NCBI GenBank assembly: GCA_016858145.1
Contig: JAEHOE010000001.1
Location: 2,852,001 to 2,916,000 of the forward strand
Direction: 5' to 3'
Length of the DNA stretch: 64,000 nt
Origin: Edaphochlamys debaryana
Lineage: Eukaryota > Chlorophyta > Chlorophyceae > Chlamydomonadales
Positions 34,730 through 47,348 of this stretch are shown in pieces. Position 1 is the first letter of the stretch; every line of letters begins with the position of its first letter. Under the pieces are notes generated by a model. The model worked only from the letters and a program-made list of their open reading frames with translations. It made no database searches and was not told the origin of the DNA. A program made the position numbers and the translations under genes.

Positions 34730-35824
34730 GCGGGCGGAGGTGGAGGTGGAGGCGGGCGTAGGAGGGGAGGGGGCAAAGCGAGCGCGAGGTATCGACGAAC
34801 GCAGCTGGCGTGGACGTCCCAGTCGGGGGGCGAAGGGAAGCAGTGGCGGCCGCAGCAGCTCCCAGGAAACCGAGTGCGGGTGGGGTGTGTCGTGAGGACG
34901 TTGCTTTGAGGGGCTGGTGGAGAAGGGCAGCGACGGATTGGGTGCGGAAGCGAGGAATATGGGACGGCGTCGAGGCGTTCGTTAGTTAGAGCCCTAGCGC
35001 TCGGGTGCAGTGCTAACGCTTGGCTCAACAGGGCTTGAAGCAACGGACCTTGGGGCTTTGGGATGGCATTCAAGGCGAGCGTGTGGCGTCGAGTCGAGAA
35101 GGGCGTTGTGGGGCCTGGCCCAACGGGCGCGGTTGGCTTTTGGTCGTGGGGTGGCGCCTGGGCTCCCGCATGACAGTACTGTCTAATGTCTTCGAGGCTG
35201 ACGTAGCAGAGCGAACTGTTGGCCGCAAAACCCGCGGGCTCGGTGGCTCGCCGTTTCATGCTGTCATTGTGGCACTTCGTCACTTCCTTCTCGTGCAGAG
35301 CGAAGCAGCGGGAGTTCCAGGATGCCGTGGCGCAACGAATCAGCGTAGTTGCGTTGTCGCTGCGTTGTCGCTATGTGTCGCTTGTCGACTCTACGAGTCT
35401 CAGTGACGTACCCACCCTCTCAGTGGAGGCCCCGGCCCAGCAGGCCAGTGCCAACTGCAAGGATAGGTAATCAGCGGTGACACATGTCAGGCAGGCAGGT
35501 GCAGGGGCCAGGTGCAAGCTAGCTTGGGCATCGGGCAAAGGGGCGAGGGGGGAGGCGGGGCAGATGGCGACGGGGATGGCGTGCGGGACCAGTCACTCAA
35601 GGCCAGTTTATGCAGCTGGTCTACTGCAAGCACCACTCAGATTACTTTGACTACACTGCATCCACAGTCTTACAGTAGGACTTTGGAGTTGTTCCTATCC
35701 GCATTGCCGAGCTCGCAACCCGACGCAGTCCAGACCCCCCGGTTTCAGCTGCTGCGTGGGGCCAGTTGTGCCAGTAGAGGGCATGGGCCCGCCCTGGCCT
35801 GCTCCCTGAGGAGGCGTCGCAACA
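34730..35824. other. 1.1-kb intergenic region
   Basis: Contains the PABPN1 3' UTR and the promoter of the next gene. Lower GC, no domain-bearing frame and no TGTAA found near the PABPN1 stop. Confidence 0.45.
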
Positions 35825-36459
35825 ATGGGGTGTGCTTCATCGACCCCCGCGGTGGTGGGAGAACCGTCTGTTGGCCAGAAGAGGCCCGACGTGTATGTAG
35901 TCCCGAAGGACCAGTCGGAGCACAAGCCCGTGGTGGGGCCAAGCGCCCAGGAGCAGGCATTCGGTGCTGAACTGAGCAAGGTGCGCCGCTGCCGCAGCTT
36001 TCTGGCTCATGCCTTCCCATCTGCTTTGTGTAAAGCTGGCTTGCCGAGTGTGGCCGTCATACAGCCCCTAACCGCACTCCGAACGGCGCGTGCAGCTCAT
36101 AAGCGAGGCGACCAGCAGTTCCAAGCCCAAGGACGCTTGGGTGATCTTGTACAAGTGCGCCGACCTCATATGCTTGGCCTTCGGGGTCAAGACGTGCAGG
36201 TGGGCAGGAATTGCAACTCGCTGAGCTGCCTGCACACGCGCTCACCCCTCCCTTTGCTTTCCACAGCCTCATCATATACACTGCAAGTGGACTGCACTGC
36301 AAGCTTGCATGCAACAACGGTTCAGTGCTTAATGACTTGGTCCAGCAGCATCCGGACTTGGTGCCGGCGGACGTTATGCGGTGGGCGACAACAGCGGTGA
36401 CGGGACAGAAGACACTGTCGGTGAAGGTGGGGCCGCGGGATGGCCTGGCACGGGAGTAA
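35825..36459 (+). CDS. Small protein with N-myristoylation/palmitoylation start, function unknown
   Basis: Three exons in phase: 35825-35980, 36096-36199 and 36267-36459, giving 150 residues. It starts MGCASSTPAVVG: Gly2 with Ser6 fits N-myristoyltransferase and Cys3 fits palmitoylation, which together predict membrane anchoring. The rest is one compact domain: LISEATSSSKPKDAWVILYK, CADLICLAFGVKTCS, LIIYTASGLHCKLACNNGS, LNDLVQQHPDLVPADVM and RWATTAVTGQKTLSVKVG. It is cysteine-rich for its size. No family recognised. Dual acylation is common among flagellar membrane-associated proteins, but that link is a guess. Confidence 0.8.
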
Positions 36460-37603
36460 GCTTGCGAGCGCGGAAGCTCCCGCTGCGGGGGGGTTACGCG
36501 TGGGTTACATGACGCGTGGGCAGGATTACTCACCCACGACGGCGACCCCCCAAAAGGAGACCCGCACCTCCACGCCAACGTACCACGCCTGGGGCCCCCC
36601 GCCCCTCCCACGTGACGGGCCAGCATGCCCGGGGAACGAGGGGGGTTGCACAGTGGCGCCCGGCCGCCACTGGTGCCCCGGCGAAGCCAGCACCCCCCGC
36701 CCCGGGGCCCCCCACGTGAAGCACAGGCTGCCCTCCCCACACAGACGGCCAGCTGCCGCTTGAGGGGGGGCCGGGGAGGGGGGCGTCGGGGGTCACACCC
36801 CAAGCGGGTGTTGCGATGCGCGGACGCCGCACGGCCCTCGCGGAGGATGGTTGGGTCCGCAGCCCGCAGCCCTGGCCTGGACCGCTCGCCGGTGGGGCTC
36901 CTGGCTCCCCGGCTGCTGCCGAGGACGCAGACCCACCCCCACCCCCGCCCTAGCCTGGGTGCATTGGCCGTCGGCAGCGGCGGCGGCGGCCAAGAAACCC
37001 CCACATGAGTCAGCCCCTGGAGGCCAGGCCGCGAGGCCAGGCGCCGCCCCCGTGCTGGGGCCGGGCGAGGGGCATGGTCCGGCGCTGTCCGGTGCTGACG
37101 GGGGGGGGGCACCGCAGGGAAGGGAAGGGCTGGGCCCGGGTCTGTGGCGCCCTCCAGCCGGGCGCTGCCGGCCCCCTGCCCCTGGGCGCCCGCGCCGCTG
37201 GGCGCAAGGCCGGGCGGCCCAGGGGGGGCCAGGGACCAGCGACCCTACGGCCAAGGGCTGAGGCCCACGCCGCAGGGCTACTGGCTCTGTTTGGCGCAGC
37301 CCGCTGGGTCCAGCCCTGCGCCCCCCCTGCTGGCCGCCTCGACTCCGCTGGCTGGGGCGTGATGGCTGCCCTGCGGCGGCGGCGGCGGCGGAGGAGGAGG
37401 AGTCGACGCTGCCACCAGCAAGCCCCACCCAGCGCCATGCGACCCCTCAGCCAGCGCCTCTCGTGACTCCCCTCCTGCTCCCTTCCCCCCTCCCAGCCCC
37501 TGCCTCCCTCTCCCGCCCACCCACCCGGCCCCCCACCCCACGCCACCCCACCCCGCCCCCTCCTCTCCCACCACCCCTCCACCCCCTTCCCACCACCCCG
37601 CAG
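36460..37603. other. Probable 5' exons of the kinase gene, unresolved
   Basis: From about 36800 all three plus-strand frames carry stretches of plausible Ala/Pro/Gly-rich protein broken by stops. Examples are MRGRRTALAEDGWVRSPQPW from 36816, an AAAKKPPHESAPGGQAARPG segment near 36990, and AAAAAAEEEESTLPPASP near 37375. One or more introns probably join them to the first firm exon at 37604, which begins after a CCCCGCAG acceptor. I could not fix the start. Confidence 0.4.
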
Positions 37604-40600
37604 TCGGGCGAGGACGCGTGGGCGGGTCTGGCCCGGGACGCGCCCCCCGACTTCGCCCTGCTCACGGGCCCCAAGGGCGGCTGCAGCAGCCTGGCGGTGC
37701 TGCCCCTGTGCGGGGGCTCCAAGTGCCCGGGGGCGCTGCTGCTGGGGCACACGCAGCCGCTGGGGCCGCTGCTCAACCAGAGGTGGGGGCTGGGATGGAG
37801 TGGAGAGGGGGGGGCTGGAAGGGGGGGAAAGGAAGGGGGCGCTGTTGGGGAGGGAGGGGTGAAGGGGGGGGTTGCTTGGAGGTGCAGGGCGCTCAAGCAG
37901 AGGCGCGATGGCGCCTGGAAGGGAGGGGGAAGGGAGTGGCGAAGGGATGGTGGGTGCCTGGGAAGGCCAAGGCGGGGCAGGGCGCCGAGGAGGCTGCCGG
38001 AGTTGGGCGGAAGGGGGAGCCGGGAGGCTAGGACTGGGGTTAGCGATGGGCAGTGTGGCCTGCGTGTGGCCAGCGGGGCAAGGGCTGGCGACCCCGGCCC
38101 GGTAGTTGATCGGATGGGGCCCAAGGGGCGAGCCGCCAGCCCCCGTGCTCGCAAGTGCAGCTGCCTTCCCTGGCGTCGGCGCGATTATGCTCAGCAACCA
38201 TGCTCACCCCCTTGCCCGCCGCATTCGATCCGCACTCCATCCCTCCCCGCCCCCCCCCCCAGCTGGCTGACCACCCTGCTCCCGCTGGTGTCCCTGTACG
38301 TGATGGAGTCGTACCTGGTGCGTAACCTCAACATCATCGAGAAGGTGGGGGGAGGGGGGGAGGGGGGGAGGGGAGGGGGAGGAGGGGAAGGGGGGGAAGG
38401 TGTGAGGGGAAGGGCTGGTGAAAGAGAAGAGCTGGTTGAGTAAAGAGGGGCTGAGGAGAGGTGGAGTGGAGGGTTCTCGGGCCAGGCCGCATCGCCCAAC
38501 CCCTGCCCGCCCCTGGACCCCTGTGCGCCTCCAGGTGGTGGAGGCTGTGTCGCTCAACTCCCTGGCCTACGCGGTGACTGCGGAGCTGGGGGAGATCTTT
38601 GAGTGGTGCCACAAGGACGACGTGGAGGCGCGGCTGGTGGTGCTCAGCCCGGGTGGGTGGAGGCGGGGGGGGGGGGCAGAGGAGGGGGAGGGGAGGGGGA
38701 GAAGGCGTGAGGATGGACGTTGGCCAGGAGAGAAACAGAGGGGAGGAGGGGTGAAGGCAGGGGGACCCTGCTTTGCGCGGATGGGGCGAAGCAGCGGTCA
38801 TAGGGCGCCATGGCAACCGCTGACGCCCCCGCTGCTGCCCCCGCGACCGCAGAGGGCGACACCGCGACGGTGTACTGCAAGGTGTCCGCCGCACAGCTGT
38901 ACGACGACCGTACGTCAATGCGCTCGGGTCTGTCCAGCAGCGTCACTGCGGTGCGTGGGGGGGCGGGAGGGGGAGGGGGGAGGGGGGACGCTGCGTGGAG
39001 CGGCAAAGGCCTGGGCCTGGCCTGGCCTGGCCTGGCGTTGAGCTTCAGCCCGCTCCTGCTCTGCCTGCTCATGCCACGCGGCGCGGTCTGTGAGAGGGGC
39101 GGGCCGACCTCACACCTTCCGCCCCGGGGCTTACATACCGTTACACCCTGCCTCGCCCCCCTCTTCACGCTCTTCCCCTCCCCCCCAGCGGAGCGGCACG
39201 CACGGGCTGCTGGAGGAGGGCCTGCTGGGCACCCACATGTCCCTGGAGAACACGCTCACCAAGCGCTGCCTCACGGGCCGCCAGCGCCTGCTGTTCGTGG
39301 CGGACGTGATGCAGGTGGGGGGCCGTGGGGGGCGGGGAAAGGGGGGAGGAAGGGGGGAGGAAGGGGGCTGGCAAGGGATCAGTGTACCGTTGAGAGCAGG
39401 GGAGCGGGCTCAAGTGAATGGCATCAAGCTGTAGCACGGGTCGCTGTAGGCCCCGCCCTCTGCCCTACCCACACCACCCCACACCACCCCACACCACCCA
39501 CCCCCCAGGCGCTCAAGCTGTACGGGGAGCCCTGGAAGGACATCTTCTTCGACTCGGCGGCCGTGCTGACGCCCTGCTGGGTGCTGGCGGCGCCGCTGGT
39601 GCAGGACAGCCGCAAGCTGGGGGCGCTGCTGTGGCTGGCCAGCTGCAGGTGGGGGGGTGGGGGGGGAGGGAGGGGAATGGGGAAAGTTGGGGGGGCGGGA
39701 GCAGGAGGCGCGGACGGAGCAGGACAGTGGGCCCGGAAGGAGAGCCCGGCTGTTGCGCAGCGCGAAGCCCGGCGGTCTGCGGACTGCGCTCAAGCCCGGT
39801 CCTTCACCCTTCAACCCCCCTTCATCCCCCCCTCCCTCCTCCTCACCCCCCAGGGTCAACTCGGACGTGCTCATGCGCACCGCCTCCACCTGCGCCTCCC
39901 CCATCATCCACGCAGTCACCCGCTGCACCGCCATACACCAGGCGGGCTACCCCAACGCCACCACCCTGGCCGCCGGCACCACCACCCCCCTGCTGGCGGA
40001 CAGCGCATACTCCAAGGGGGGGGCCACGGGGCTGAGCCAGTACGGGGCCAGCGGAGTGGGCGGAGGCGGCGGAGGAGGGGGAGGGGGGGCGGGCGGGGGC
40101 CTGAGCTCGTTCACGCAGCTGTCGAGCCGGCAGAGCAGCACCGTCAGCCGGGGGCGCACGGGGCGGCTGGCGGGGGCGCAGGACGACGGGGTGAGCGGGA
40201 GGGTGGGGTTTGGGTGGGAGGGGAGGGGGGGGGGGGAAAGAGGTGGAGAGGGTGAGGGAGGGGCACCCGATCGTCCGATTAGGCGGGGAGGGTAGAGGTG
40301 GGGAGGGTGAGGGGAGGGGAAGGGAGGGAGGGAGGGGCACCCGCCTTTGGCACTTTCACACCCTGCCCCAACCTGCACACCCCGCTGAGCATCAAAGGCC
40401 CTCCACGGATCCCTCCCCACCCCCCGCCCCAGATACGTGGCTCCACGGACGACGCGGCGCTCGGGGAGGGCGACGGAACGCGGGGGGCGCAGTCTGTGCC
40501 CGACATACCGGTCAAGTGGGTGGGGTGTGAGGATGGGGGGCCGGCAGGGGCTGGGGGGAGGGAGAGAGGGGGGGGAGGGCGAGGACCGATGTGTGCTGCG

Positions 40601-43600
40601 GATGAGCAGCGCTCGATAGCAGGGTGGGAGCACGCACGCACCCTTGCGAATCCCCCCGTGGCGGCACAGTCCTGCCCAGCTCAAAACCCCCACCCCCACC
40701 CCCGCCACCCCCACCCCCGCCACCTCCCACCCCCCAGGTACGTGCTCCGCCACTCACCCTCCACCTCGGCCCTCATGCGAATGTACAAGTCCACCATCGC
40801 GCAGCGGGCGCCGGGGGTTGACGACGACCGGTCCACAGGTGGGGGGCGGCAGGGGGCGGGGCGGGAGTGGGGAGCAGGAGTGGGGAGCGGGCGCGGGGGC
40901 GGGGGCGGATGGAAGCTGAGCGGGGGCTGGGGCATTGAGCGGGATGCCGTCGCCTGTGCCAGAGACGCATACTCTCGACGAGGCATACCATGGAGAAGTC
41001 CTGGGAGCGGGAAGGGGGTGGGGCAGTGAGGGCGGGGGCAGGGCCGTCCGCTGCACAGCTGGCAGGGGAGTCTGGCACCCAGCCGGAAGGGTCGGGCGGA
41101 CACTGCGTTGGGGTGGCACTGCCCTCCCTTCCTCGGACCCTCGTCCATGCCCGGGCCCCGCCCCCCCTCCCCCTTCCCCTCCCTCCTCCCCCCACCCTCC
41201 ACCTTTCAGCAGGCTCGATCCACGAGATCCGGATCCTGTCCAAGGCCGGCGAGGGTGCCTTCGGATCCGTGTACGTGGGCCGCTGGCGCAACATCGTGGT
41301 GGCGGTCAAGATCATCAAAGACACTTCAGGCACCCGATCGCTCAAGACCGCCTGGGAGCTGGCCGTGAACAAGTCACTGTCGCACCCCTCCATCGTCACG
41401 GTGTGTGGGCCGGGGTGGGGGTGGGGATGGGGGGGTTGAGGGAAGGGGGAGGGGCAGGGGGAGGGGCAGGCAGGGGGAATGGGGGCGGCGGGGAGCGGGT
41501 GGAGCGGCTGGGGTTTGGGGGCCTGGTCGCTCAGGCGGAGGCTGGGCTGCTGAGAGGGTCCCCGGCCTGCCCCCCTCCCTGTACCGTAGTGCACCCTCCC
41601 CCAGCCCCTTACCCTCGATTCCCACTCAACCCCAAACCCCCTTTCCCCCTCTTCCCCCCCACCCCCCAGGTCCACGCCATACTGACCGACGTCCACCTGC
41701 AGAAGACCTCGACCCGCGTCCTGCGCTTCGTGCCCGCCGCCGCCCTCGAGGCGCAGCAGCAGGCGGCGGCGCTGGCGGCGGCGGGGGGCTCCAACGGGCA
41801 GCCGGGCTCGGGCACGGGCATCAGCGGGTACGGCATCAGCGGGTACGGCGCCAGCGGGTACGGCGCCAGCGGGTACGGCGCGAGCGGGTACGGCCCGAGC
41901 ACGGCGGCGGCGGGGGGCGCGGCCGCGGGCGCTGCGCCTGGCACCCCCGGGGGGTCCCGCCCCAGCCCCGATCAGGGCGGGGCGACGGTGGGTAGCGGGC
42001 AGCTGCCCACGCGCGGAGCGAGCGGCGCTATGGCGCCGGCGGCAGGCGCGCAGGGGCCGACGAGCGCGGGCGGTGCGTGCGCCCCGGGGAATACGGCAGC
42101 GCCGGCGGGGGCAGGGGCGCCGGCGGCGGGCGCCGGCGGCGGCGCTGCGCCCCCCACCTTCAGCCGCACCAGCACCGGCAGCAACGCGGGCGCCGCCAAC
42201 GCCACCTCGGCGGCCCTGCTAAAGCCCACCAAGCCCCTCACGCCCAAAGTGCACGTGAGTGCTGGAGGGGGCCAGCGGTGTGGTCACCCCTGTCTGTTGT
42301 GCGCGCCCACCTCCATCCTTGCTCCTGCCCGCTGCCCCGCCGTTCGGTCCTGCTCGCAGTCTCGCGCGCCCGACCCCCTCCTCGCTCCCTTCTCCCTCCC
42401 CGCCCCACTGTTCAACCCCATCTTTTCCCATCGCCCCCCCACCCCCCCCCACCCCCTACCCTCCCCCCCCCCCAGGCCATCCTGATGGAGTACTGCAACC
42501 TGGGCGGGCTTCACAAGTACATCGACAACCGCATGTTCTTCAAGGACCGGACCATGCCGGACAAGGGTGGGGAGGGGGGAGGGGGGGGAAGGGGGGAGGA
42601 GGAGAGGCGGACAGGGGGAGGGGAGGGGCCCGTGCAGGGATCAGCACCGGCATGGTACGGCAGGCTCCACGTGCTCCCTCCCGACGCGGTTCTTTGCCTG
42701 CCTCAACCCCGAACCCGCGGCGCGTTTGCTGAGCGGTTTCGAGCGGGCCTACCGCCAAAGGCCCTGATCGCCTGTAAGCTTTCAGCACCCCTCCCACCCC
42801 CACCCCCTACCCCCCCGCGCCCCTTTCCCCCCGCACCCACCCCCAGCCAACGAGGCCGCCCGCGCCTCCGCGCCCCTCCCACCCGAGTCCCTGCACATGG
42901 ACTTCATCCTGGCCACCCTGTCCGAGGTGGCATCGGCGCTGCAGTACCTGCACGCGCAGGGCTTCGTGCACTGCGACCTCAAGCCGGAGAACGTGCTGCT
43001 CAAGGAGGCCAACAACAGGAGGGGCTTCACGGCCAAGGTGGGGAGGGGGCTGAGGTGGAGGGAGTGGGGGGAGTTGGAAAGGGGAGGGGGGGGCGAGGTG
43101 GGAGGGAGGGGGAGGCGAGGGGGAGGGCAGGGGAGCGGCATGGGGTTGCGCCTGCGCGTACTGTAGCGCAGCGCCCCCGGCCGCTGGCCCCTGGTCGCCT
43201 CAGTCTTGGCTAGTCCGTGCCCATTCTTGAGCTGACCCTCCTCCCATCCCCCACTCTCGCCCTATCCTACCCAACCCACAACGTCGCCTCCCCACAACGT
43301 CGCCTCCCCTCCCATGCAACCACCCGCCCGCCCACCCCACCCCGCCCCACCCCACCCCAACCCCGTCTCCTCTCCCCCCCGCCCCCCACCCCAGCTGGCG
43401 GACTTCGGTCTGTCCGAGCTCCGCTCCGCCGACGGGCAGGTGGTGGGGGACCTGGGCGGCACCGTCACGCACGTGGCCCCCGAGTCGGTCCTGCACCGCC
43501 AGGTGTCCTCGCTGTCGGACCAGTACGCGTTCGGCATCCTCATGTGGTGCGTGCGCCGCGTGCTGCGCGGGCCGGGCCGTAGAGGACGGGGGCTGCGGCG

Positions 43601-44283
43601 CGTGCTGAGGGCTGTGGGCGCTGCTGCGTGCTGCGCGCGCTGGGCGTGGGAAAAGCTTCCTCTGCCCAAGTTCTGCACCCCCCACCACCACCCACCACGG
43701 CTCCCAACCCCACCACCCACCGCCACCCCACCCACCACCCACCCCCCAGGGAGCTGTACACGGGCCAGCAGCCCTACCGCGCGCTGCTCTCCCACATCTC
43801 CAAGCGAGAGGACCGCCACCGGGCGTTGCTGGCGAGGGTGGTGCACGAGGGGCTGCGGCCCGTGTTCCCGCCGGGGGTGCCGCAGGTGTGTGGGGGGGGC
43901 GGGGGCCGGGGGGGATGAACGGCGGGGAAGGGGCGGCTGGGCTGGGAGAGGCAGAGGGAAGTGCGCTGGGCACGGTGCGCGCATATGGGCCTGTACGACC
44001 AGTGCGGGCCCACGTCTGCCACACTGCACTGGCCACCCCGTGATTCCCATCCTTCACCCGACCCCGCCCCTCGAACGCCCTCCAACCCCTTCCCCTCCCT
44101 TCCCCTCCCCCCCTCCCCCCCCTCCCCCCACAGGACTACTGGTCTCTGGCCGTGCAGTGCTGGTCCGCGGAGCCCTCGGCCCGCCCCACCACCAGCGAGG
44201 TGCTGCAGGCCCTGGAGGCCATGTACGGCAAGTACGCATCGCCGCCGCCGCAGGGAACCGACGCCCTGCAGACGCCCGCATGA
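37604..44283 (+). CDS. GAF-domain TKL-type protein kinase (5' end unresolved)
   Basis: Sixteen exons in phase: 37604-37782, 38263-38344, 38535-38652, 38853-38950, 39189-39314, 39509-39648, 39854-40190, 40433-40515, 40738-40838, 41213-41400, 41670-42254, 42476-42566, 42847-43037, 43395-43546, 43750-43885 and 44134-44283; 918 residues without the N-terminus. The first seven exons look like the end of one GAF domain (CPGALLLGHTQPLGPLLNQ, LLPLVSLYVME) and most of a second (VEAVSLNSLAYAVTAELGEI, PCWVLAAPLVQDSRKLGALL). The kinase domain has GEGAFGSVYVG, VAVKIIKD, WELAVNKSLSHPSIV, ILMEYCNLGGLHKYI, HCDLKPENVLLKE, LADFGLSE, THVAPES and CWSAEPSARPT. HCD replaces HRD, making it a non-RD kinase. An insert of about 170 residues sits between the alphaC region and the hinge and contains tandem repeats. 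GAF plus TKL kinases are numerous in Chlamydomonas; the ligand is unknown. Confidence 0.88.
41820..41894 (+). repeat. Five tandem 15-bp repeats coding (I/A)SGYG in the kinase insert
   Basis: Units start at 41820, 41835, 41850, 41865 and 41880, each 15 bp, with consensus (ATC/GCC)AGCGGGTACGGC. They are in frame and encode ISGYG twice and ASGYG three times. Near-identity suggests recent expansion by slippage. Confidence 0.9.
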
Positions 44284-45187
44284 GCAGCGGGCCCCAGCCC
44301 CCGGGCCCCGGCCCCGGCCCGACCAGGCCCCGACCAGGCCCCGGCCCGGGCCCGGACCCCGGCCCCGATTCGACCCCGCCATGCGCCGTCGCCCCGGCCC
44401 CCCCTGGCCCTCTGGTGCCGGAATGGCGCTGAGGGGCTCGGAGCCTGTGACGTCCGCGCGCCGGGGCCGCGGGCGCGTGTGGCGGCGGCGCTCCTCGCAG
44501 GGCGTGAGGGGTGCTGGGGCGGGGGCAGGGTGGGGGGCTGGTTCCGTCTGGGCTGCAGCGGGGCGTGCGGAGGGGCGTCCCGGGGCCGCACCCTGTTCGG
44601 CCCTGGACGGGACTCGCCCGGGCGGGGGGCGTCGGAGAGAGTGAGGGCCGGCGCGGAGGCAGGTGGAGTTGTGGAGGAGGGGGCGGGAAAGAGCGGGGCG
44701 TATGCGGAGAGAGGTTGCTGGGGTGCAGGGGTATTCACAGGGGCACAGGTCTGGACAGCTTGGAACCGGTCGCCGCCGCTGGCCCCCTAAAGGGGCCCGC
44801 GGCGGGCAGAGAGCATGCGTCATGCATTCCATCAATCGCGCCACCTTGACTTCGTCCTTATAGTTGTTCTTCTCCTTTTGAGTTCGTGTTTGTGTGTGTT
44901 CTGGCCGAAGGGGCCGCAGTATGGCCCTGGCGCCCGGGCCTCGTGGCGCAAGCCTCACGGCTTGCTGCGATGGCGCTTTGGGTGCCGTTGGGAATGGGGG
45001 CCTTTGTGTGGGAAGGGCATTGCGCTAGCTCTTGCGGTGCGGGATGGCGCGATGCGCATGGGGTGTGCTCCCGTGTGCTGAGCGGTTGTGGAGCTCCCGT
45101 GTGCAAGCTGGGGCGTGTCCCTTCGGCTGTGGCGCGGTTGGGGCACTGCGGGGGGCGATGCATGGCGATTCTTGCCTTGATGGTTCC

Positions 45188-45225
45188 GATCCAGTTTCAG
45201 ATCCAGTTTCAGATCCAGATCCACA
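45188..45225. repeat. Imperfect tandem repeat of GATCCAGTTTCA
   Basis: Two full 12-nt units followed by two partial GATCCA units. Confidence 0.7.
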
Positions 45226-46732
45226 ACCATGCCGTGGGGGTCAAAGCCGGGTACTCCAATCCAATCAAACCGATGCTTTGTGCAAAGTGCACGCGGCCGC
45301 GCCCCGGGCTGGCCCCTCGGAGCGTGGGCCGCAGGGCCTTTCTGCCCGGCCCCCACCACTATTGGTGCTCGGCCGGGTGGAACCAGACCCTGTCCCGTTC
45401 AGGACCTGCGGGGTTGTACCCATACGGTGGCATGTGGTGAAGGGCGGTCGCCACAGGTACTTGAGCACGGCGCGGGCGGGGTGACGGTAATAATGGGGAT
45501 GTGTACGGGGGCTGCCTCTGCGTTTCAGGTGTTTCGAGGTCAGTGCGGATGGCGCTGTGGCCTGCTGCCGCCTGCTCCCGCCCGGGCCCTGAGCCCCTTT
45601 CGGTTTTGGGGATGGCGGACAGGGCTGTATCCCCGCGAAAGGGGCGGGATGTACTTTGTCGACCCAAGAACCTGTTGGCTGTATGCGAAGGAAGGATGCG
45701 CGCGCCAGCTCGGGGCGCTGGCCGAGAGACAGGACTGCGCTGCGCCGATCCCCCCGTGGATTGTTAGCGGTGGGCAGTTGGCAGTTGGAATTTGCGGATT
45801 CAACGAACGCGACTGGGGGCCACGGCCGGTGCGCTGCCGGCGTCGGCGTTCGCTTGGCTGAATGCACACCTGTTCGATGCGCCTCCGTGTTTGGATGACT
45901 TGGGGTCTTATCCACGTCCTTGTAGAAGCCCAATTGTCCCGGTCTTTCTCGTGGGAGTGAAGTCGAGCACATCTCACTGACGGTCGCACACACAATCTCA
46001 GTCGAACCGTCGCGCATATGCTCGTAGTGAGTTTGCAACCACAGAGTGAGATTGGCGAGCAGGCCGAATGGCGCCGTATGCGGGCGTGGCGAGGCAGGCA
46101 GGCTGCGTGGCAGACGGTGGGTTGAGGAGCGCGCGCGCCGAAGCGTGCTTCTCGGTTTGTTGGTGGTGGTTGGTGGTTAGGGTAACGGGGTTGGGTTGAG
46201 ACAGGCGGCTTGTTGCAGGGGGCGATGCAGGGTGAGGGCGAGGTTGCGGAATGGCGGGCGTGCATCGGCAGGAAGCCTTGGCCGGCAGCAAGCGTAAACG
46301 AGTGATCCATCGATGTGCGCTGCTGAAGCTCTTTGGTAACAGGTGTGGGGCCGGCCCCTCGTGTGTGCGCGCTGGCGGCGCGGGGTGCAGGCGAGTATCA
46401 AGGGGTGGCTCATATGATAGAGCGGTGCCCTACGGCGTTGTTGTAGGGGCCTGTGGGCGGGGGGTTGCAGGGGCGCATTCGGGATTTTGCCAAAACGCCG
46501 CTCTGCAGCTCGTGCGGGCAAGGCGTGGGTAGCGCCACCGGGGCCTTCGGTGTTGGGTGGTGCTGAGCCCAGTGGAGGCGGTGAGGAACAGATTGGGGCG
46601 ACGCGCTCAGGAGCTGCCGCGGTGTGTGGCTGGCTGAATCGGGTGGAGGGGGCTTTGATTTGCAAGGCAGGGAGTGCCCCGGGGGGCCCGCTTGACCGTG
46701 GTGTGAGACGCGGCGCGCGGATGCCCCCCGGT

Positions 46733-46756
46733 GATGCGATGCGATGCGATGCAATG
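46733..46756. repeat. Pentanucleotide microsatellite (GATGC)n
   Basis: About four and a half units of GATGC ending in GATGCAATGG. Confidence 0.7.
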
Positions 46757-47021
46757 GTAGGCATTGAATGCACGGACTGAGGGGCGTCCGCCTCTCAGTT
46801 CTCTCTGCAGGCCCCAGCCCTGCTGTCCTACACAGCCGGAAGGCGAGCGGGAGCGGGGGGCCCAGCGGGCGCTTGGGCGGCCCGTGTGGAAGGCATGGCG
46901 CCATGGCCCAGACGCGACACACGAGCAGCAACCAGCAACCACCAGTAACACACAGTAGTTTCACTTAGGCAATAATGATTCTTATTACATAGACAGCCGC
47001 AGGCATAGCGTCCAGCGCAAA

Positions 47022-47348
47022 ATGTCCGTTGCAAGCTCCCAGCAGACGACGCAAGCGCCCTATACGCAACTGAACTCGTTTGGACTAGCGCGGTACGGTC
47101 GTACCGTTGCTGCCAAGCGCAACCCGAAATACAAGCCGGGACTGCCAGACCAGGACTGGTACCTGTACCCGCTGACCAGGAAGTACTACGAAATCTTGTG
47201 TCCGCTAGTCGATGGCAACCGCGTTCCCTCAACCGCGCAAGGCAGGTCCATGTCAGGCAGGTCCCAATGGCCAGGAGTCCGTCCTGGGTCACCAACACAG
47301 CACGTGACACACGGCGAGTCAAGCGGCTGCAGGTGGCACACGCAGTAG
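47022..47348 (+). CDS. Possible small or truncated gene, unknown
   Basis: ATG frame of 108 residues. The first 75 or so look protein-like: SQQTTQAPYTQLNSFGLARY, AAKRNPKYKPGLPDQDWYLY and PLTRKYYEILCPLVDGN. The rest looks random. Codons are much less GC-rich than in neighbouring genes. It could be a small lineage-specific gene with an unseen second exon, or a fragment of a mobile element. Nothing diagnostic is visible. Confidence 0.25.
   Translation: MSVASSQQTTQAPYTQLNSFGLARYGRTVAAKRNPKYKPGLPDQDWYLYPLTRKYYEILCPLVDGNRVPSTAQGRSMSGRSQWPGVRPGSPTQHVTHGESSGCRWHTQ

Noticed and set aside
46733..46756. GATGC repeat as a telomere-like or functional array
   Set aside because: Only four to five units; an ordinary microsatellite.
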